Assembly: GCA_964017065.1 (NCBI GenBank)
Contig: OZ024788.1
Location: 12,790,845-12,854,844 of the forward strand
Source: Haliclona indistincta
Lineage: Eukaryota > Porifera > Demospongiae > Haplosclerida > Chalinidae
Length of the DNA stretch: 64,000 nt
Direction: 5' to 3'
Positions 22,180 to 32,404 of the stretch are shown piece by piece. Positions within the stretch are counted from its first letter, which is position 1, and every line of letters begins with the position of its first letter. Under the pieces are notes generated by a model, which worked only from the letters and a program-made list of their open reading frames with translations, was not told where the DNA came from and made no database searches. Both the position numbers and the translations under genes were made by a program.

Positions 22180-23557
22180 ATGACGCTGTATAAGTTCTTC
22201 AAGCGCGAAAGCCTGCTACCTAAACCTGATGGCCCTCTTTCGGCGATTGTACCTAGCAGAAGTATTTCTGCTGCCAACAAAGAAGTTGAACAACTGTTGG
22301 ACGTAGAGCTGGAGGTGAGTGTGTCAGTCGGTAAGCGACGCGGATGGTACAATTTCTTCAGTCCCGTAGAGAAGGCAGAGTTCGGAAAAAGGGCTGTCGA
22401 GCACGGTGTGACAGCTACTATCCGATACTGGAAATGATCTTTTCCCAGTCGCTTGTTAAAAGAAAGCAGTGTACGAACATGAAAGAACAAGTACTTGCAA
22501 GAGTTAGCGTTGAGGAAGAAACTGGCAAGGAAACTACAGTTAAGACAGTGGCTATCAAAAAGTCTGGATGTCCTCTTTTGCTTGGAAAAGAGCTGGACAA
22601 AAGAGTTCAAGATAGCTTTCCTACTTGCAATGCGTGAGGGTGGAGCTATCATCAATACTGCCATAGTGATAGCGTGTGCACTAGGTGGTGAAAAGTTACG
22701 ACAGCTATCTGTTGGAGTGCAATGGAGGACACATTGCACAGACTAAATACTGGGCAAAATACCTAATGGAGAGAATGGGCTTTGTCAAGCGCTGGTCAAA
22801 CACTAAACCAAAATTTTTTGTTTCGGATTTCAACTCACTGAAAGTGCAGTTTATCTTTGATGTCAAAGCGATCATTCAAATGGAGGAGATACCAAGCCAC
22901 TTAGTGATCAATTGGGATCAGACTGCATGGTATTCACTATGTTCCAGTTTCAAGTTAGACAATGGCAGAGGAAGGTTCAAAGTGAGTCGAGATTGCAGGC
23001 ATTGACGACAAAAGGCAGATCACAGCTGTTTTTGGAAACACAATGGCTGGTGACTTTCTTCCTCCTCAACTGATTTATAAAGGCAAAACCAAGAAGTGCC
23101 TTCCAGCAGTCACATTCCCCTCTGATTGGCATATTACCTATCACTGGTCTAATGAAGACACAATGGTTGACTACTTAATAGAGAAGATTCTTTTTCCTTA
23201 TGCCGAGAAAAAAGAAACGATTTCAAGCTTGAGCCTACTCAACCAGTTCTTGTTATTTTTGATCGATTTTGAGGACAGTGCTCAGAGTGTGTACTGCATC
23301 TTCTACTGGTCAATCATTTTCTTGTAGCAGTTGTTCCTGCAAACTGCACAGACAGACTGCAACCGCTAGATATTAGTGTCAACAAAGCTGCTAAAGAATT
23401 TCTAAGGCGGCAATTTCACGACTGGTACTCAGAAAAAATTGTTATACAGCTGCGGAAGGACAGTAAGGAATGCGAAGTACAAGATCTACTCATGAGCATT
23501 GTCAAACACTTAGGAGCACAATGGATAATTACCTTTTCCAACTACTTAAAGTCATAG
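22180..23557 (+). pseudogene. pogo/Tigger-like DDE transposase relic
   Basis: Fragments in shifting frames follow the order of a pogo-type transposase (Tc1/mariner superfamily). They are an N-terminal basic region (MTLYKFFKRESLL), a helix-turn-helix region with KKSGCPLLLGKELD and GAIINTAIVIACALG, and then the DDE domain. The three acidic positions are visible in INWDQT (about 22912), LVIFDRF (about 23252, followed by an in-frame stop) and DRLQPLDISVNKAAKEF (about 23350). ITAVFGNTMAGDFLPPQLIYKGKTKKCLP is the family-typical stretch around 23020-23105, described here in part. At least four frame changes or stops make it dead. Inverted ends were not found. Confidence 0.8.
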
Positions 23558-23689
23558 CCTGAAATCATGGTAAATGGCCATCGTCATGCAGGACTAATGT
23601 GACATCAACGTTCATTATCAATAATTTTATCTTTATCATAACTGCTTGTATCACTGATATAACTATGACTTGATATTATTATTAACTAC

Positions 23690-24055
23690 CTAGAATGGCG
23701 TGGTGATCCCTTTCTCTAAGTACTCAAACAGATGTTGTCTCATGAGCCTCTGCTGAAATGTTAGCCTACCGGGAGTGTTATATGCAATAGCAGTTGCCAC
23801 TGCACTAGCATAGAGGCCACAGTCACTTCCACAAACTTGCTTGTCCAGACTCAATGTTGGTTCCCCAGAGAAGTTGAAGATGTTCAGGATTACACCACGG
23901 GTTATCCCACTAAGAGAGGTGTACAAAGAGTCAAAGATTTGGACGTGATTGGAGGGACATCTAAGGTTAGAAGCTACAATCCAATGGTTACCACGAGTGT
24001 GCACAATCTGTACGCCATGCTGTATCCAGATGGTCTTGTCTACATCCAGAATCAA
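23690..24055 (-). pseudogene. C48 (Ulp1-like) cysteine protease fragment
   Basis: A 121-codon open frame on the minus strand with the complete C48 catalytic set in order: His24 (RGNHWIV), Asp42 (QIFDSLY), Gln73 (LDKQVCG) and Cys79 (GSDCGLYAS). C48 enzymes cleave SUMO or related modifiers. Stand-alone versions are common in transposon-rich invertebrate genomes. The N-terminal part is missing because a CAAG/CTAA fragment abuts at about 24053. The C terminus ends at a normal stop. It could be the 3' exon of a captured gene or a remnant of a transposon-encoded protease. No splice site is obvious. Confidence 0.7.
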
Positions 24056-24412
24056 TGGATCACAATCGAGAAATGGCGGAATTTATATCGCCATTTTGCT
24101 AAAAACTAAGTTCAAAGGGCACATGCCAGGAGAATTTCACGACTGTTCGTGGGTGTTTTGGTCTCGGCACTGCTCACGTACAGGTGCTAGGCGAGTGGAA
24201 GAAAGAAGAAGAATAAGAAGAAAACGAAGATGACGAAACTCAATATTCACCGTTTCCAGGTTCGTCACTTTAGTAGCAATTTCGAGCAATCTCCTTGCTA
24301 CTGTAAGATGGGGCAATGCCAGATAGCAGATTTAAGTGTCTTTGGACGTATTATGCCATGCGGTAGACGTGGCATATTTAGGGTTGAGCAAAAAACAAGA
24401 TGGCGGCTACAC
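24053..24412 (+). mobile_element. CAAG/CTAA element fragments
   Basis: The middle of the 3' module (core plus GAAGAA microsatellite at 24198-24225) runs to about 24350. A short inverted piece follows at 24378-24412 (TTAGGGTTGAGC to GATGGCGGCTACA). Both true ends are lost. Confidence 0.65.
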
Positions 24413-24738
24413 TTAGGCTAAACGCAATAATTCACGTATATCTTGGCTGTTGGCGACATCAGGAGTATTTTAACTACCTAGGGGCTATCCTAAGAGGTAA
24501 GCGCTTACAATGAGTCTACCAATGAAGACTATAAGGCCAGTATGACAAGATGGCGTCTCGCCTGGAGGGGCTAAGCAAGGCACTACGACCATATCTTCGC
24601 CGTACGGGCGTTTCAAGCGTATCTAACGTTCTTAAGCTCCTAGCACGGTTTTTGTGATTACAAAGAGACCTTTAGAAGCAAAAGAAACCAGGTCTAAGAT
24701 GGTAAACCGGAGATCACGTGGTCACCCGTTTGTTCATC

Positions 24739-24742
24739 TTCT

Positions 24743-24801
<59 letters not shown>

Positions 24802-25185
24802 CTCTTTCTCTCTTTCTCTCTTTCTCTCTTTCTCTCTTTCTCTCTTTCTCTCTTTCTCTCTTTCTCTCTTTCTCTCTTTCTCTCTTTCTCTCTTTCTCTC
24901 TTTCTCTCTTTCTCTCTTTCTCTCTTTCTCTCTTTCTCTCTTTCTCTCTTTCTCTCTTTCTCTCTTTCTCTCTTTCTCTCTTTCTCTCTTTCTCTCTTTC
25001 TCTCTTTCTCTCTTTCTCTCTTTCTCTCTTTCTCTCTTTCTCTCTTTCTCTCTTTCTCTCTTTCTCTCTTTCTCTCTTTCTCTCTTTCTCTCTTTCTCTC
25101 TTTCTCTCTTTCTCTCTTTCTCTCTTTCTCTCTTTCTCTCTTCCTTCCTTCCTTCCTTCCTTCCTTCCTTCCTTCCTTCCTTCCC
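24739..25185. repeat. Long pyrimidine microsatellite: TTTC, then TTTCTCTC, then TTCC
   Basis: About 60 bp of TTTC, then roughly 340 bp of the pure 8 bp unit CTTTCTCT, then about 45 bp of TTCC, all on one strand. Long open frames in several frames here are artefacts. The pure purine/pyrimidine strands could adopt triplex (H-DNA) structure, which is an inference. Confidence 0.95.
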
Positions 25186-25697
25186 ATTCTTCAGAGAGTA
25201 TAGCACAGTAGTGAGGGAACCAAACGCAACTAAACCTACACAGAAGCAACGCTATCTATGACTATCAGTGCACCTGATATCTATTTATGCCTAAAACACT
25301 GGGAGAAGCGAGTATATCCAGAAAAACAGCGATTTTTGGTCCATAACGGACTCCATTCCATCATACTGTTTGAACTCCGTTACTAGGTTACGCCTACTCG
25401 CGCACGCCCGTGTATGTAATTATTCTAATACAAGCGCACCTTGGTACAAATTGCTTGGAACGCGAGTGTGCTGCTGCCACTACAGCACTAGCAGTGTTCA
25501 CAGCAGACAACGAGCATATTTTCACTGTTACACTGGAATTTTCTTTTCAGCCTTGTAAGACTGCTGTCTTAAGCTTAGCTAATGTTGCATGCAGTGCAGA
25601 GTCGATCGAGTGCAGTCTGCTATTATTACAATTATTACTTTTCAAACTATGTATACACTGTAGTGCCAACTAAGTCATTAATAAAAAAAGAAAAGAA
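25186..25697. other. Intronic, nothing recognised
   Basis: No element ends, RNA motif or convincing coding sequence seen. Confidence 0.4.
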
Positions 25698-25698
25698 A

Positions 25699-25991
25699 CA
25701 AGTAATAAAAACAATTTAACCAAAATGGAAGAGATTTAGGGTTGGTACATTTATCGAAAAAGTATGGAAACAAGATTTAAAATGAAAAGGATTGTAACAA
25801 TAGCAGTGTAATGCTACCTCCCTAAATTAACTGCTTTCGATAGTTGTGGTTAATTTAATAGGGAGGTAGCATTACACTGCTATAGTTACAATCCTTTTCA
25901 TTGTAAATCTTGTTTCCATACTTTTCGATAAAATTATTAATGTACCAACCCTAAATCTCTTCCATTTTGGTTAAAATGTTTTTATTACTTG
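25699..25991. mobile_element. Dual-5'-end palindromic CAAG derivative (third family)
   Basis: A 293 bp palindrome that begins CAAGTAATAAAAAC after A and ends GTTTTTATTACTTG before T, so both ends are of the 5' (CAAG) type. Each arm has TTTAGGGTTGGTACA about 45 bp in. The centre contains GCTACCTCCCT / AGGGAGGTAGC. No target duplication. A related unit is at 42046. Confidence 0.65.
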
Positions 25992-25996
25992 TCCTA

Positions 25997-26117
25997 GTTA
26001 AACAACGGTCCGAGGGCGGTAGGGAATATACGCGAGGGCAATCCAATTAGAGCCCGAGGGGTCTAATTGGATTGCACGAGTGGATATTCCATACTGCCCG
26101 AGGGACCGTTGTTTAAC
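25997..26117. mobile_element. Small GTTAAACAACGGTCCGAGG palindrome
   Basis: Mirrored ends GTTAAACAACGGTCC / GGACCGTTGTTTAAC flank a centre with CAATCCAATTAGAGCCCGAG and its complement. 121 bp. It belongs to the structural class of small palindromes with a CCCGAGG core. Confidence 0.6.
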
Positions 26118-26520
26118 ATGTTTGTATCGCACGTCATGGGCGTATCCCGTGCATTGTATTGTTTTAGTATCGCTAGTGCTATTTTTAGTATCACACGTGC
26201 TATAGTAAAACCACAATGGAACCACTAGCATAAGGAATCTTAAGCGGTATATAAAGCGCACGCAATAGTGCTCTGTACCTTCCGGTAGGGCTATTGCCCT
26301 ACCCCTATTTTCCACCACGTGGTCAACACTGTACCACGTTTAAAAATTTTGGGCTACGTGCCCTTTCCGCAGATATTGTCTGTTCCTTCAGACAATATCT
26401 GCACCCGGGCAATATATCGCGGCCCCGGGCAATATATTCCATATTGCCCTGCAGTTGATGCAGTATGGAATATATTGTCCTGGCGGTGCCTTTGATACGC
26501 CCACGAGGTGGGATACAAGT
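26118..26520. repeat. Palindrome-rich segment
   Basis: Overlapping inverted repeats, including CACGTGGTCAACACTGTACCACG, ATATTGTCTG / CAGACAATAT, and GGGCAATATAT with TATGGAATATATTG, occur between about 26315 and 26500. They resemble decayed small palindromic MITEs. No gene seen. Confidence 0.45.
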
Positions 26521-26830
26521 AAAATTCATCACCAGGCGAAATATCAGCGTTTGATCGCTAATACATTGTATGTAGCCGCCATCTTGTTTTTCGTTCAACC
26601 CTACTTAGGGAGGCACAGTAGTGCCTAGGGAGGCACAGTTTAGGGAGGCACAGTAGTGCCTCCCTAAACTGTGAAACTCCCAGTAGTGCCTCCCTACTGT
26701 GCCTCCCTAAACTCCCAGTAGTGCCCAGTTGTACCACTACTGTGCCTCCCTGAACTCCCAGTAGTGCCTCCACAGTAGTGCCTAGGGAGGCACAGTATCA
26801 TTAGGGAGGTACAGTAGTGCCTCCCTAATG
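26521..26830 (+). repeat. CAAG/CTAA 3' end followed by an array of terminal hairpins
   Basis: 26521-26633 is the last ~110 bp of the large element. From about 26605 the terminal hairpin motif (AGGGAGGCACAGTAGTGCCT) recurs at least six times in both orientations, with spacers such as CTCCCAGTAGTGCC. One unit, 26801-26828, is just the hairpin, starting TTAGGGAGGTACAG after A and ending GCCTCCCTAA before T. Confidence 0.6.
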
Positions 26831-26915
26831 ATATCCCAAAGGCGTGTCAAACAAAATTTCATCTTTTGACGACATCTTTAATATTATTTAATAGGGTTTG
26901 TCAGTCTGAATCTTA

Positions 26916-27276
26916 GGCGGCGTTTACACGACAACACTATCAGGTGGAAACGAAGACTTCTGTATCCGTTTTGGTCGTTCGTTTACACCAAAACCAGATG
27001 AAAACGCATAGGTAAAACGGAGACTTATGAAAACGGAGACCAAAGTGGAGACCTCGAAAATGGAGACATGAAAACACTCGTGTAACTTTTTGTATGAGCT
27101 TACCTCAGCCTTTACACTTGCAAAGAATGCTGGGAAGAGTAGTCAAACAGCATCTATTAACAAAGAGTTTCTTCTTTCGCTTTGGTTCGTGCACACAAGC
27201 GAATAGCAGCGTGCTTGCCTACACAGTAAAACCGCCACACCCACATTCCATACAAAACGGTGTCGTGTAAATAGCC
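26916..27276. mobile_element. MITE with GGCGGCGTTTACACGACA end
   Basis: The left end GGCGGCGTTTACACGACA is roughly mirrored by TGTCGTGTAAATAGCC. The interior has GAAAACG/GGAGAC repeats like the clearer relative at 62405-62886. TTA precedes the left end, but the right partner is lost. Confidence 0.5.
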
Positions 27277-27466
27277 AAAACGCAGCAGCTGAATATGCAT
27301 ACATGGACTGATCGTTGTAGTACAAACAACGCCTTATTCTGGTCACAATTTTTTTAAAGACTTAACAGTTTTCTCATAAACACTGATTAAAGAAATCAAG
27401 ATCAAAAAGGTTGCCATGACAACATGAGTGTTCTCTGACAATCTATTTTAAACGGGTGCGCAATAG

Positions 27467-28401
27467 GGGTTTTCCAAAAGTACGTCATCACCATAATAGT
27501 AACGCATGTGTCCGCCATTTTGTTTGGGTCCACTTCTACAAGATTCACTGCCTGTACCATCTTATTACAACTATAATGAATGCCAGCTTGTATGTTGATA
27601 GTATTCCAGGTACTTTTCCAACTAAATGCATGGTTTACTATTGGATTATGGCAGTATGCATGGCGTAGCTATAGTACTGCAGATCGTGTGGCTAGATCAG
27701 CGTATCGTGTGGCTAGATCAGCATATCGTAACTTCTTAGGTTCATGGTTAGCAAGAAATGTCATCAACATACAAGCTGATATTCATTATAGTTGTGATAG
27801 TGTAGTCTAAGATAGTACAGGTTGTGAATCTTGTAAAAGTGGACCCAAACAAAATGGCGGCCGCATGCGTTACTATGCATGACAGGAGCACATGAACAGA
27901 AGAAGCGTGCAACTGTAAACCGCGCGTTAGTGCCAACAGTGCATAATTAGATTCACAGATGTGTGCTCAGAACTTCCATATTTGGAAGTTTTTGTGCTTC
28001 ATTAAATATGCGTGACGTAAGTTCTGTGCACGTGATACATGATAGATCTAAGTGTGGCAAGAAAGGATGGCGCGAACCCCTCGACGTCTTAGTCAGGCCA
28101 GCTCCAAGAGAAAGCTGATCATGCTGTCTCCCCGGTGGATTCGTTTACAACAAGTGAAGAACTCGCCCGTGAGGAGCGCAATGAAAGCTGGGATTACCGT
28201 ATTCAAGCTGAGCAACACCAGGCGCGCTCGCTGTCATAAACTTACCAGTAATGCGCGTTAAATAGATATGACGTACGTTCATACTTAGGTAAAGCAGAAG
28301 TACGTCATTAATTATTAAAGTGTTGGCACTGTAAGTTGCACGCTCCTTCTGTTCATGTGCTCCTGTGCATGATGATGACATACTTTTGGAAAACCCCTAT
28401 T
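27467..28401. mobile_element. Nested foldback element, ATAGGGGTTTTCCAAAAGTA ends
   Basis: The 20 bp end is mirrored exactly at about 28382-28401. Inside are further inverted blocks: AAATGGCGG and ACTTCTACAAGATTCAC near 27515-27550 pair with 27815-27860, and CACATGAACAGAAG pairs with CTTCTGTTCATGTG. That indicates at least one palindrome inside another. It is non-coding. Confidence 0.6.
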
Positions 28402-29043
28402 ATCCCTAGGTTGTACCACTGACAATGTATTTTTAACGGTGCTGTCCAGCCAGTTTTGCAAAGATGTGCTGAGTGCATAATCACTATCGACAAGGAAAGT
28501 GCATTGGAGTATAACATGCCATTATTCACCTTCACTGGATTCCAGCTATTCACTGTATTGACACTTCCAAAGCTGATGCAATAATTAACAAAAACACTTC
28601 CCGACACCAGCCAGACTGAGTGGTGTGCCATTTTTTGTTTAACCGACCAATGTGCTGCTAGCAACGACTCTGCTACTCAGGCAATTGCGACCGCTGCTCA
28701 GCACCAAGAATGAGTTCCTGTGGTTAGATGCTCACAACCAGGTTTTCAAGCAATTCTTCTTTTCACATGCCTAACTGCTATCCTATACTAACTTTTCCAT
28801 TTTCTGTATCATTTCATTGATATCTTGTGGTCTTGCACATAAGATGTTTATTGCACTCACAGTAAACCATGAAATTAACAAGGCCTATTTTTTGATTTCA
28901 TGGTTCACCGTAAATAGTTATTATCTCTAATTTTTATTTGATTTGCAAGATAACACCAGTATGCCTCATCACTTTTATATTATTTTACTGAGTAATCTAT
29001 TTTTTCATTTTGTGCTACATTTATAAGTGATTTTTTATTATAG
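28402..29043. other. Intronic AT-rich sequence
   Basis: No element ends or coding sequence recognised. It ends with a TTTTTTATTATAG acceptor. Confidence 0.45.
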
Positions 29044-29177
29044 GATTCAGAGTTTGTTTGCAGAATTTGACCATTCTACCTGGTGTCAAATGATATTGGA
29101 TGAACTAACAAAGTTTGTTCAGACATCAATTGAGTGTGCTGAATCAACTTTGGCAATACTAAATGAAGCAATATCAA
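29044..29177 (+). CDS. Unrecognised host gene, exon 4
   Basis: 134 bp after a TTATTATAG acceptor. One base completes the codon of exon 3, then 44 codons read IQSLFAEFDHSTWC to LAILNEAIS. The donor GTTAGT is weak but plausible. Reading through it gives an immediate stop. The trailing base fits the phase of exon 5. The content is amphipathic and helix-like. The alternative is that this is the last exon with a stop at 29179, but the phase match of exon 5 argues against that. Confidence 0.65.
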
Positions 29178-29204
29178 GTTAGTGCAGCAATTTTATTAGG
29201 ATTA

Positions 29205-29580
29205 TTGGGGCGAGCCTGAGCGAAGCCCACATTGATGGTAAAAATGGTTCGTGCCCCGAGGGACCTATGTATCTATCTATTTATGTGGCACGGGGTGCGT
29301 TTGTCACCTCGATATTCCCGAGAAGTCACGCATACGCATTGACTGCGCTCCATGATGTAATTCTCATGTGGTGCGATTCTCGCGCGATTAAAAACAAGGC
29401 AGCACGACAACCAGCATTGAAGACGCATGGGGAACACCTGGATCGACTTCTAGAAGGCAAGAGTGCTGCCAGGAAACGACAATGAGCAGCACAGTCACCT
29501 GATCACAGAGCTCTACGACTGGAGCGACAATGGGAATACCAGAGGGCTTATACCGATGTGCATAATATGCAGAAATTAGA
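29205..29580 (+). mobile_element. GGGGCGAGCCTGAGCGA repeat, copy 1
   Basis: Starts GGGGCGAGCCTGAGCGAAGC, then a short ATCT tract and GATATTCCCGAGAAGTCACG, then a basic coding-like stretch (KSAARKRQ, then a stop, then PDHRALRLERQ). The same order of motifs occurs at 50086-50490. Arg/Gln-rich segments of this kind occur near the N terminus of some transposon-encoded proteins. The link is only a suspicion. Confidence 0.5.
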
Positions 29581-29677
29581 TTATTGTTGAATTGTGCAGC
29601 ACATAAATCAGCTCAGCCTCGCCCCCATGCAGTATTTTCTAAATGTACTAGTTATATTTTTTCATCTTTTGATATAG

Positions 29678-29817
29678 GAGAGAAAGACAGGATTAAGAAA
29701 AGAGAGAAGGGAAGAAGGGGTATAATTGCATGTAGAGACTCTCTTGAAAGAAAATTTCAGAAAGAATATGAGCAAACGTACTACTTAAGAGTGAAAGAAG
29801 CTCTGAAAATGCCAACT
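29678..29817 (+). CDS. Unrecognised host gene, exon 5
   Basis: 140 bp between a TTTTGATATAG acceptor and a strong GTAAGT donor. Two bases complete the previous codon, followed by 46 codons. It is strongly basic at the start (EKDRIKKREKGRR) and then helical (SLERKFQKEYEQTYYLRVKEAL). It ends in phase 0, as exon 6 requires. It is faintly reminiscent of helical repeats in cullin-like proteins, too weak to name. It is followed by a 12.5 kb intron holding the nested retrotransposon. Confidence 0.7.
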
Positions 29818-29904
29818 GTAAGTAAAATTATTCATTATTATACTCATAACCGTATATTCAAAGATGCTATTAAGTACATAGAATGCGTTGCATAGCATAA
29901 TAGC

Positions 29905-30720
29905 GACGGCAATGCAATGCATTAGCGTTAAAATGCCCTAGTGGTCAATTTTACACATCCAAAGACACTTAAATTTGCTTTCTGGTGTTGACCCAACTCT
30001 ATAAAGTAGTGCAGAAATTGTGGGAGGAAAAGATGAACCCAGAAGCAGTAACGATAGAGCCAGGGGTATAGTTGATGGCAAAGATCTTGCTTAACGGAAG
30101 ATGTGCATGTAATCTTTGTCACGTGTACTATAACAGTTGATTGATCTACACCGAGATTTTGGGCAATAATTGTTTGTTGGGAATACCCTAGAAGTTCACT
30201 TTGCCATACCATTCGCCACAGCAAGTCTTCGCTGTAGGTACTAGTCTGAGGTGGTTCACAAGAGGTAGACATCACATAGTGCCAAGTGGAGGTCACGTAA
30301 ACTACACTTCCGCTTTCACTTCCGTTGTGCAAGATCTTCGTAATCAACTGTACGTGATCATACGACATTGAATTAAAACTAATGATAAACTTAGTAGAGC
30401 AGATAAGCATAACCTATGTGCACTTGGTGATTGAAGTATTAAAATATTTGGTAAATAGCTCCTATAAACCATAAAAATATAATTATTCTGAATAGAGTCA
30501 TCTAAATTTTGACCTTTTATGAGTAATTGCATTAATTGTCCGAAAACAGTTGTTGTGTCACTTGTGTTAGTTGCAAGGCAGTTGAGTTTGGTATTAAATT
30601 TTGACCGGTTCCAGGTTCATCACATTGGCAGTGTTCGAGCAATCTCTGTGCTAATAATAGGGATGGGGCAATGCCAGACTGTAGATCCAAGTAATTGTAA
30701 TAATTATCACCCTATACGTG
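29905..30720. pseudogene. Decayed CAAG/CTAA pieces around a helix-turn-helix transposase fragment
   Basis: Old, diverged CAAG/CTAA module sequence lies at 29915-30010 and inverted at 30590-30700. Between them, the minus strand at about 30330-30080 encodes SEDLLWRMVWQSELLGYS and QNLGVDQSTV. This matches the pattern of the N-terminal DNA-binding helix-turn-helix of Tc1-like transposases. No DDE domain follows, so this is a fragment. The assignment is by pattern only. Confidence 0.5.
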
Positions 30721-31814
30721 GGCATTATCCACTCGCACTCAGGCGCTTCACGCCCTCGTGCTCGTGACTGTAAACAGATAATTCACGAGTATACGGGTTG
30801 ATATAACTGATTTATTTCCGTTGCTTCTGGTGGCCACACTGTTGCTAAAATTAATGATGTCAGTAAAACCGCATGGCCACGAGGTAGCTGAGGTCGAGGT
30901 CATGGTGGGATCTGTGTGTAGGGTAGAGACAACAACCGTAAGGAGAGCGAAGCAAAGTGTGGAAAACAGCCGGAAATAAACTATTTATCGACGTTTTGTG
31001 TGTTTTTAGCGCTTTGATCGTGCTATCAAGGGGTGAGTTATGCTACGTGTCGCCATGGAGACTCGTTACACTATGATGTTCTAAGCTAGAAGAACCCACG
31101 CAATGGGATATAAGTTAAAGATAAACTATACCTTCCGCGAGTTACAAGATATACACTAGGCAGTTGAAGAATTGGAGGTTGAATATCTGATGTGTCTTTT
31201 GTGCTCTTGGTCTCAAAATGTACGTCCTTTTTCGCTAGTGAGTAGCTGCAGTTGCCCACACCCTAGATCTAGTTAGTGAAGATCCTCCTCCCACTTCTGA
31301 AGTGAAGCCAATAAAATGCATCAACAGTGAAAAAATTTTATTCAAAGTTAGTACGTTGAGGCTTGTATCACATCAAAATCTTATGTACAGCCAAGGCTCT
31401 AGACTCAATGAACAAGAATGCTGATAGGATCTAAGTTACCACAACGATTGATCAGGACCAAGAAGCTCAGAAGGCGACAGAGTCAAGTATACCCTCATCT
31501 TCATCCAGAGAACAAGTAAGAGGTGCCTGACGTAACAGAATTCGTCTTCGAAAGACAGTTGGTCAAGTGAGATCGAGATCAAGCGAGGACGCTGGATCAA
31601 AGAGCGGAGAAATGTGACCCTTAGAACATTTACAATGTAGAATTGTTAATGTGTGAGTATGTGCGTGCTAGACAGGAGTGGAATATTCCAGATAGAACTG
31701 GATAAAAAGTGTTGTAAAAATAATAAGAAATAGTAGTTCATACCTTGCCGATTCTGTGATAGAAATTGACTTTGTCATTGGGAGAAAGGATAGTGTTACA
31801 CTAGCACTGTTTTT
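30721..31814. other. Intronic, no gene; one dispersed repeat piece
   Basis: 31190-31330 (TGTGTCTTTTGTGCT, GTGAGTAGCTGCA, CCTCCTCCCA) is repeated with divergence at 41128-41260. Otherwise nothing recognised. Confidence 0.45.
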
Positions 31815-32190
31815 TTCCTGGCATGTCAAAGTTTACGACCATGTACTAAACTCTGAGTTGTCTAATCCCACTTCGGAACTGAAGCCGCTTAAATGCTGCA
31901 TCCTCGTCATTTTTCAGCCTATTTTGGTCTTCCTTTAGCCCTGGTGACTGAAACAAAAACCTGGTGGTGTCCAGGTGAGCCAACAGCACAGTTTAGACCA
32001 TATTCTATGCCAAAGTATGCATTTCCGGGCACCCTGAAGCCCAAAAAAATGCCGAAAGCGATGAGGGTCTCCGTTCGAACCCCAAGTTAAAGGGAACACC
32101 CCCTTTAAAATTCCCCCCGTCCCCTATTCTATATGGTTTAGTGGGGAGGGCGTGATGAAAAACAGTGTTTTTCTAGGTAATTAAACTTTA
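31815..32190 (+). repeat. Dispersed repeat E, copy 1
   Basis: About 375 bp matching 51913-52290 in the same orientation, including CCCACTTCGGAACTGAAGCC, AACAGCACAGTTTAGACCAT and GTATGCATTTCCGGGCA. No ends with inverted repeats or coding capacity seen. Confidence 0.7.
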
Positions 32191-32284
32191 TTTGACCTTT
32201 CTAGAGCATTTTTCACACTAGTTATGACATCTAGAGTAGGTGGGGTCAATTATGACGCCAAATGGCGTCATTAGGGGTTAAAGG

Positions 32285-32404
32285 GTTAATAACAATTTTG
32301 AGTAACTTTATGGCAATTGCTAGGATGGGGCAACGCCTAAGAGCAGATCTAAGTATCTTACAAAATTTACCAGCAGGGGAACTATTAGTGTATGAATGCT
32401 AATA
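32285..32404 (+). repeat. Old CAAG/CTAA module fragment
   Basis: A diverged core (GATGGGGCAACGCC, GAGCAGATCTAAGT) ending GAATGCTAATA. The next copy, 33697 onward, begins with the mirror TATTAGCATTC, so this fragment and that copy once met head to head. Confidence 0.6.

Noticed and set aside
22125..22739. 204-codon minus-strand frame opposite the pogo relic
   Set aside because: It is the antisense shadow of the transposase fragments and has no motif of its own.
24654..25249. Long open frames (150-185 codons) on both strands
   Set aside because: They translate the CTTTCTCT microsatellite. Several frames on both strands are open at once because of the repeat.
29678..29817. Cullin identity for the host gene
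   Set aside because: Only a vague helical similarity in one exon. No cullin homology or neddylation region is visible.
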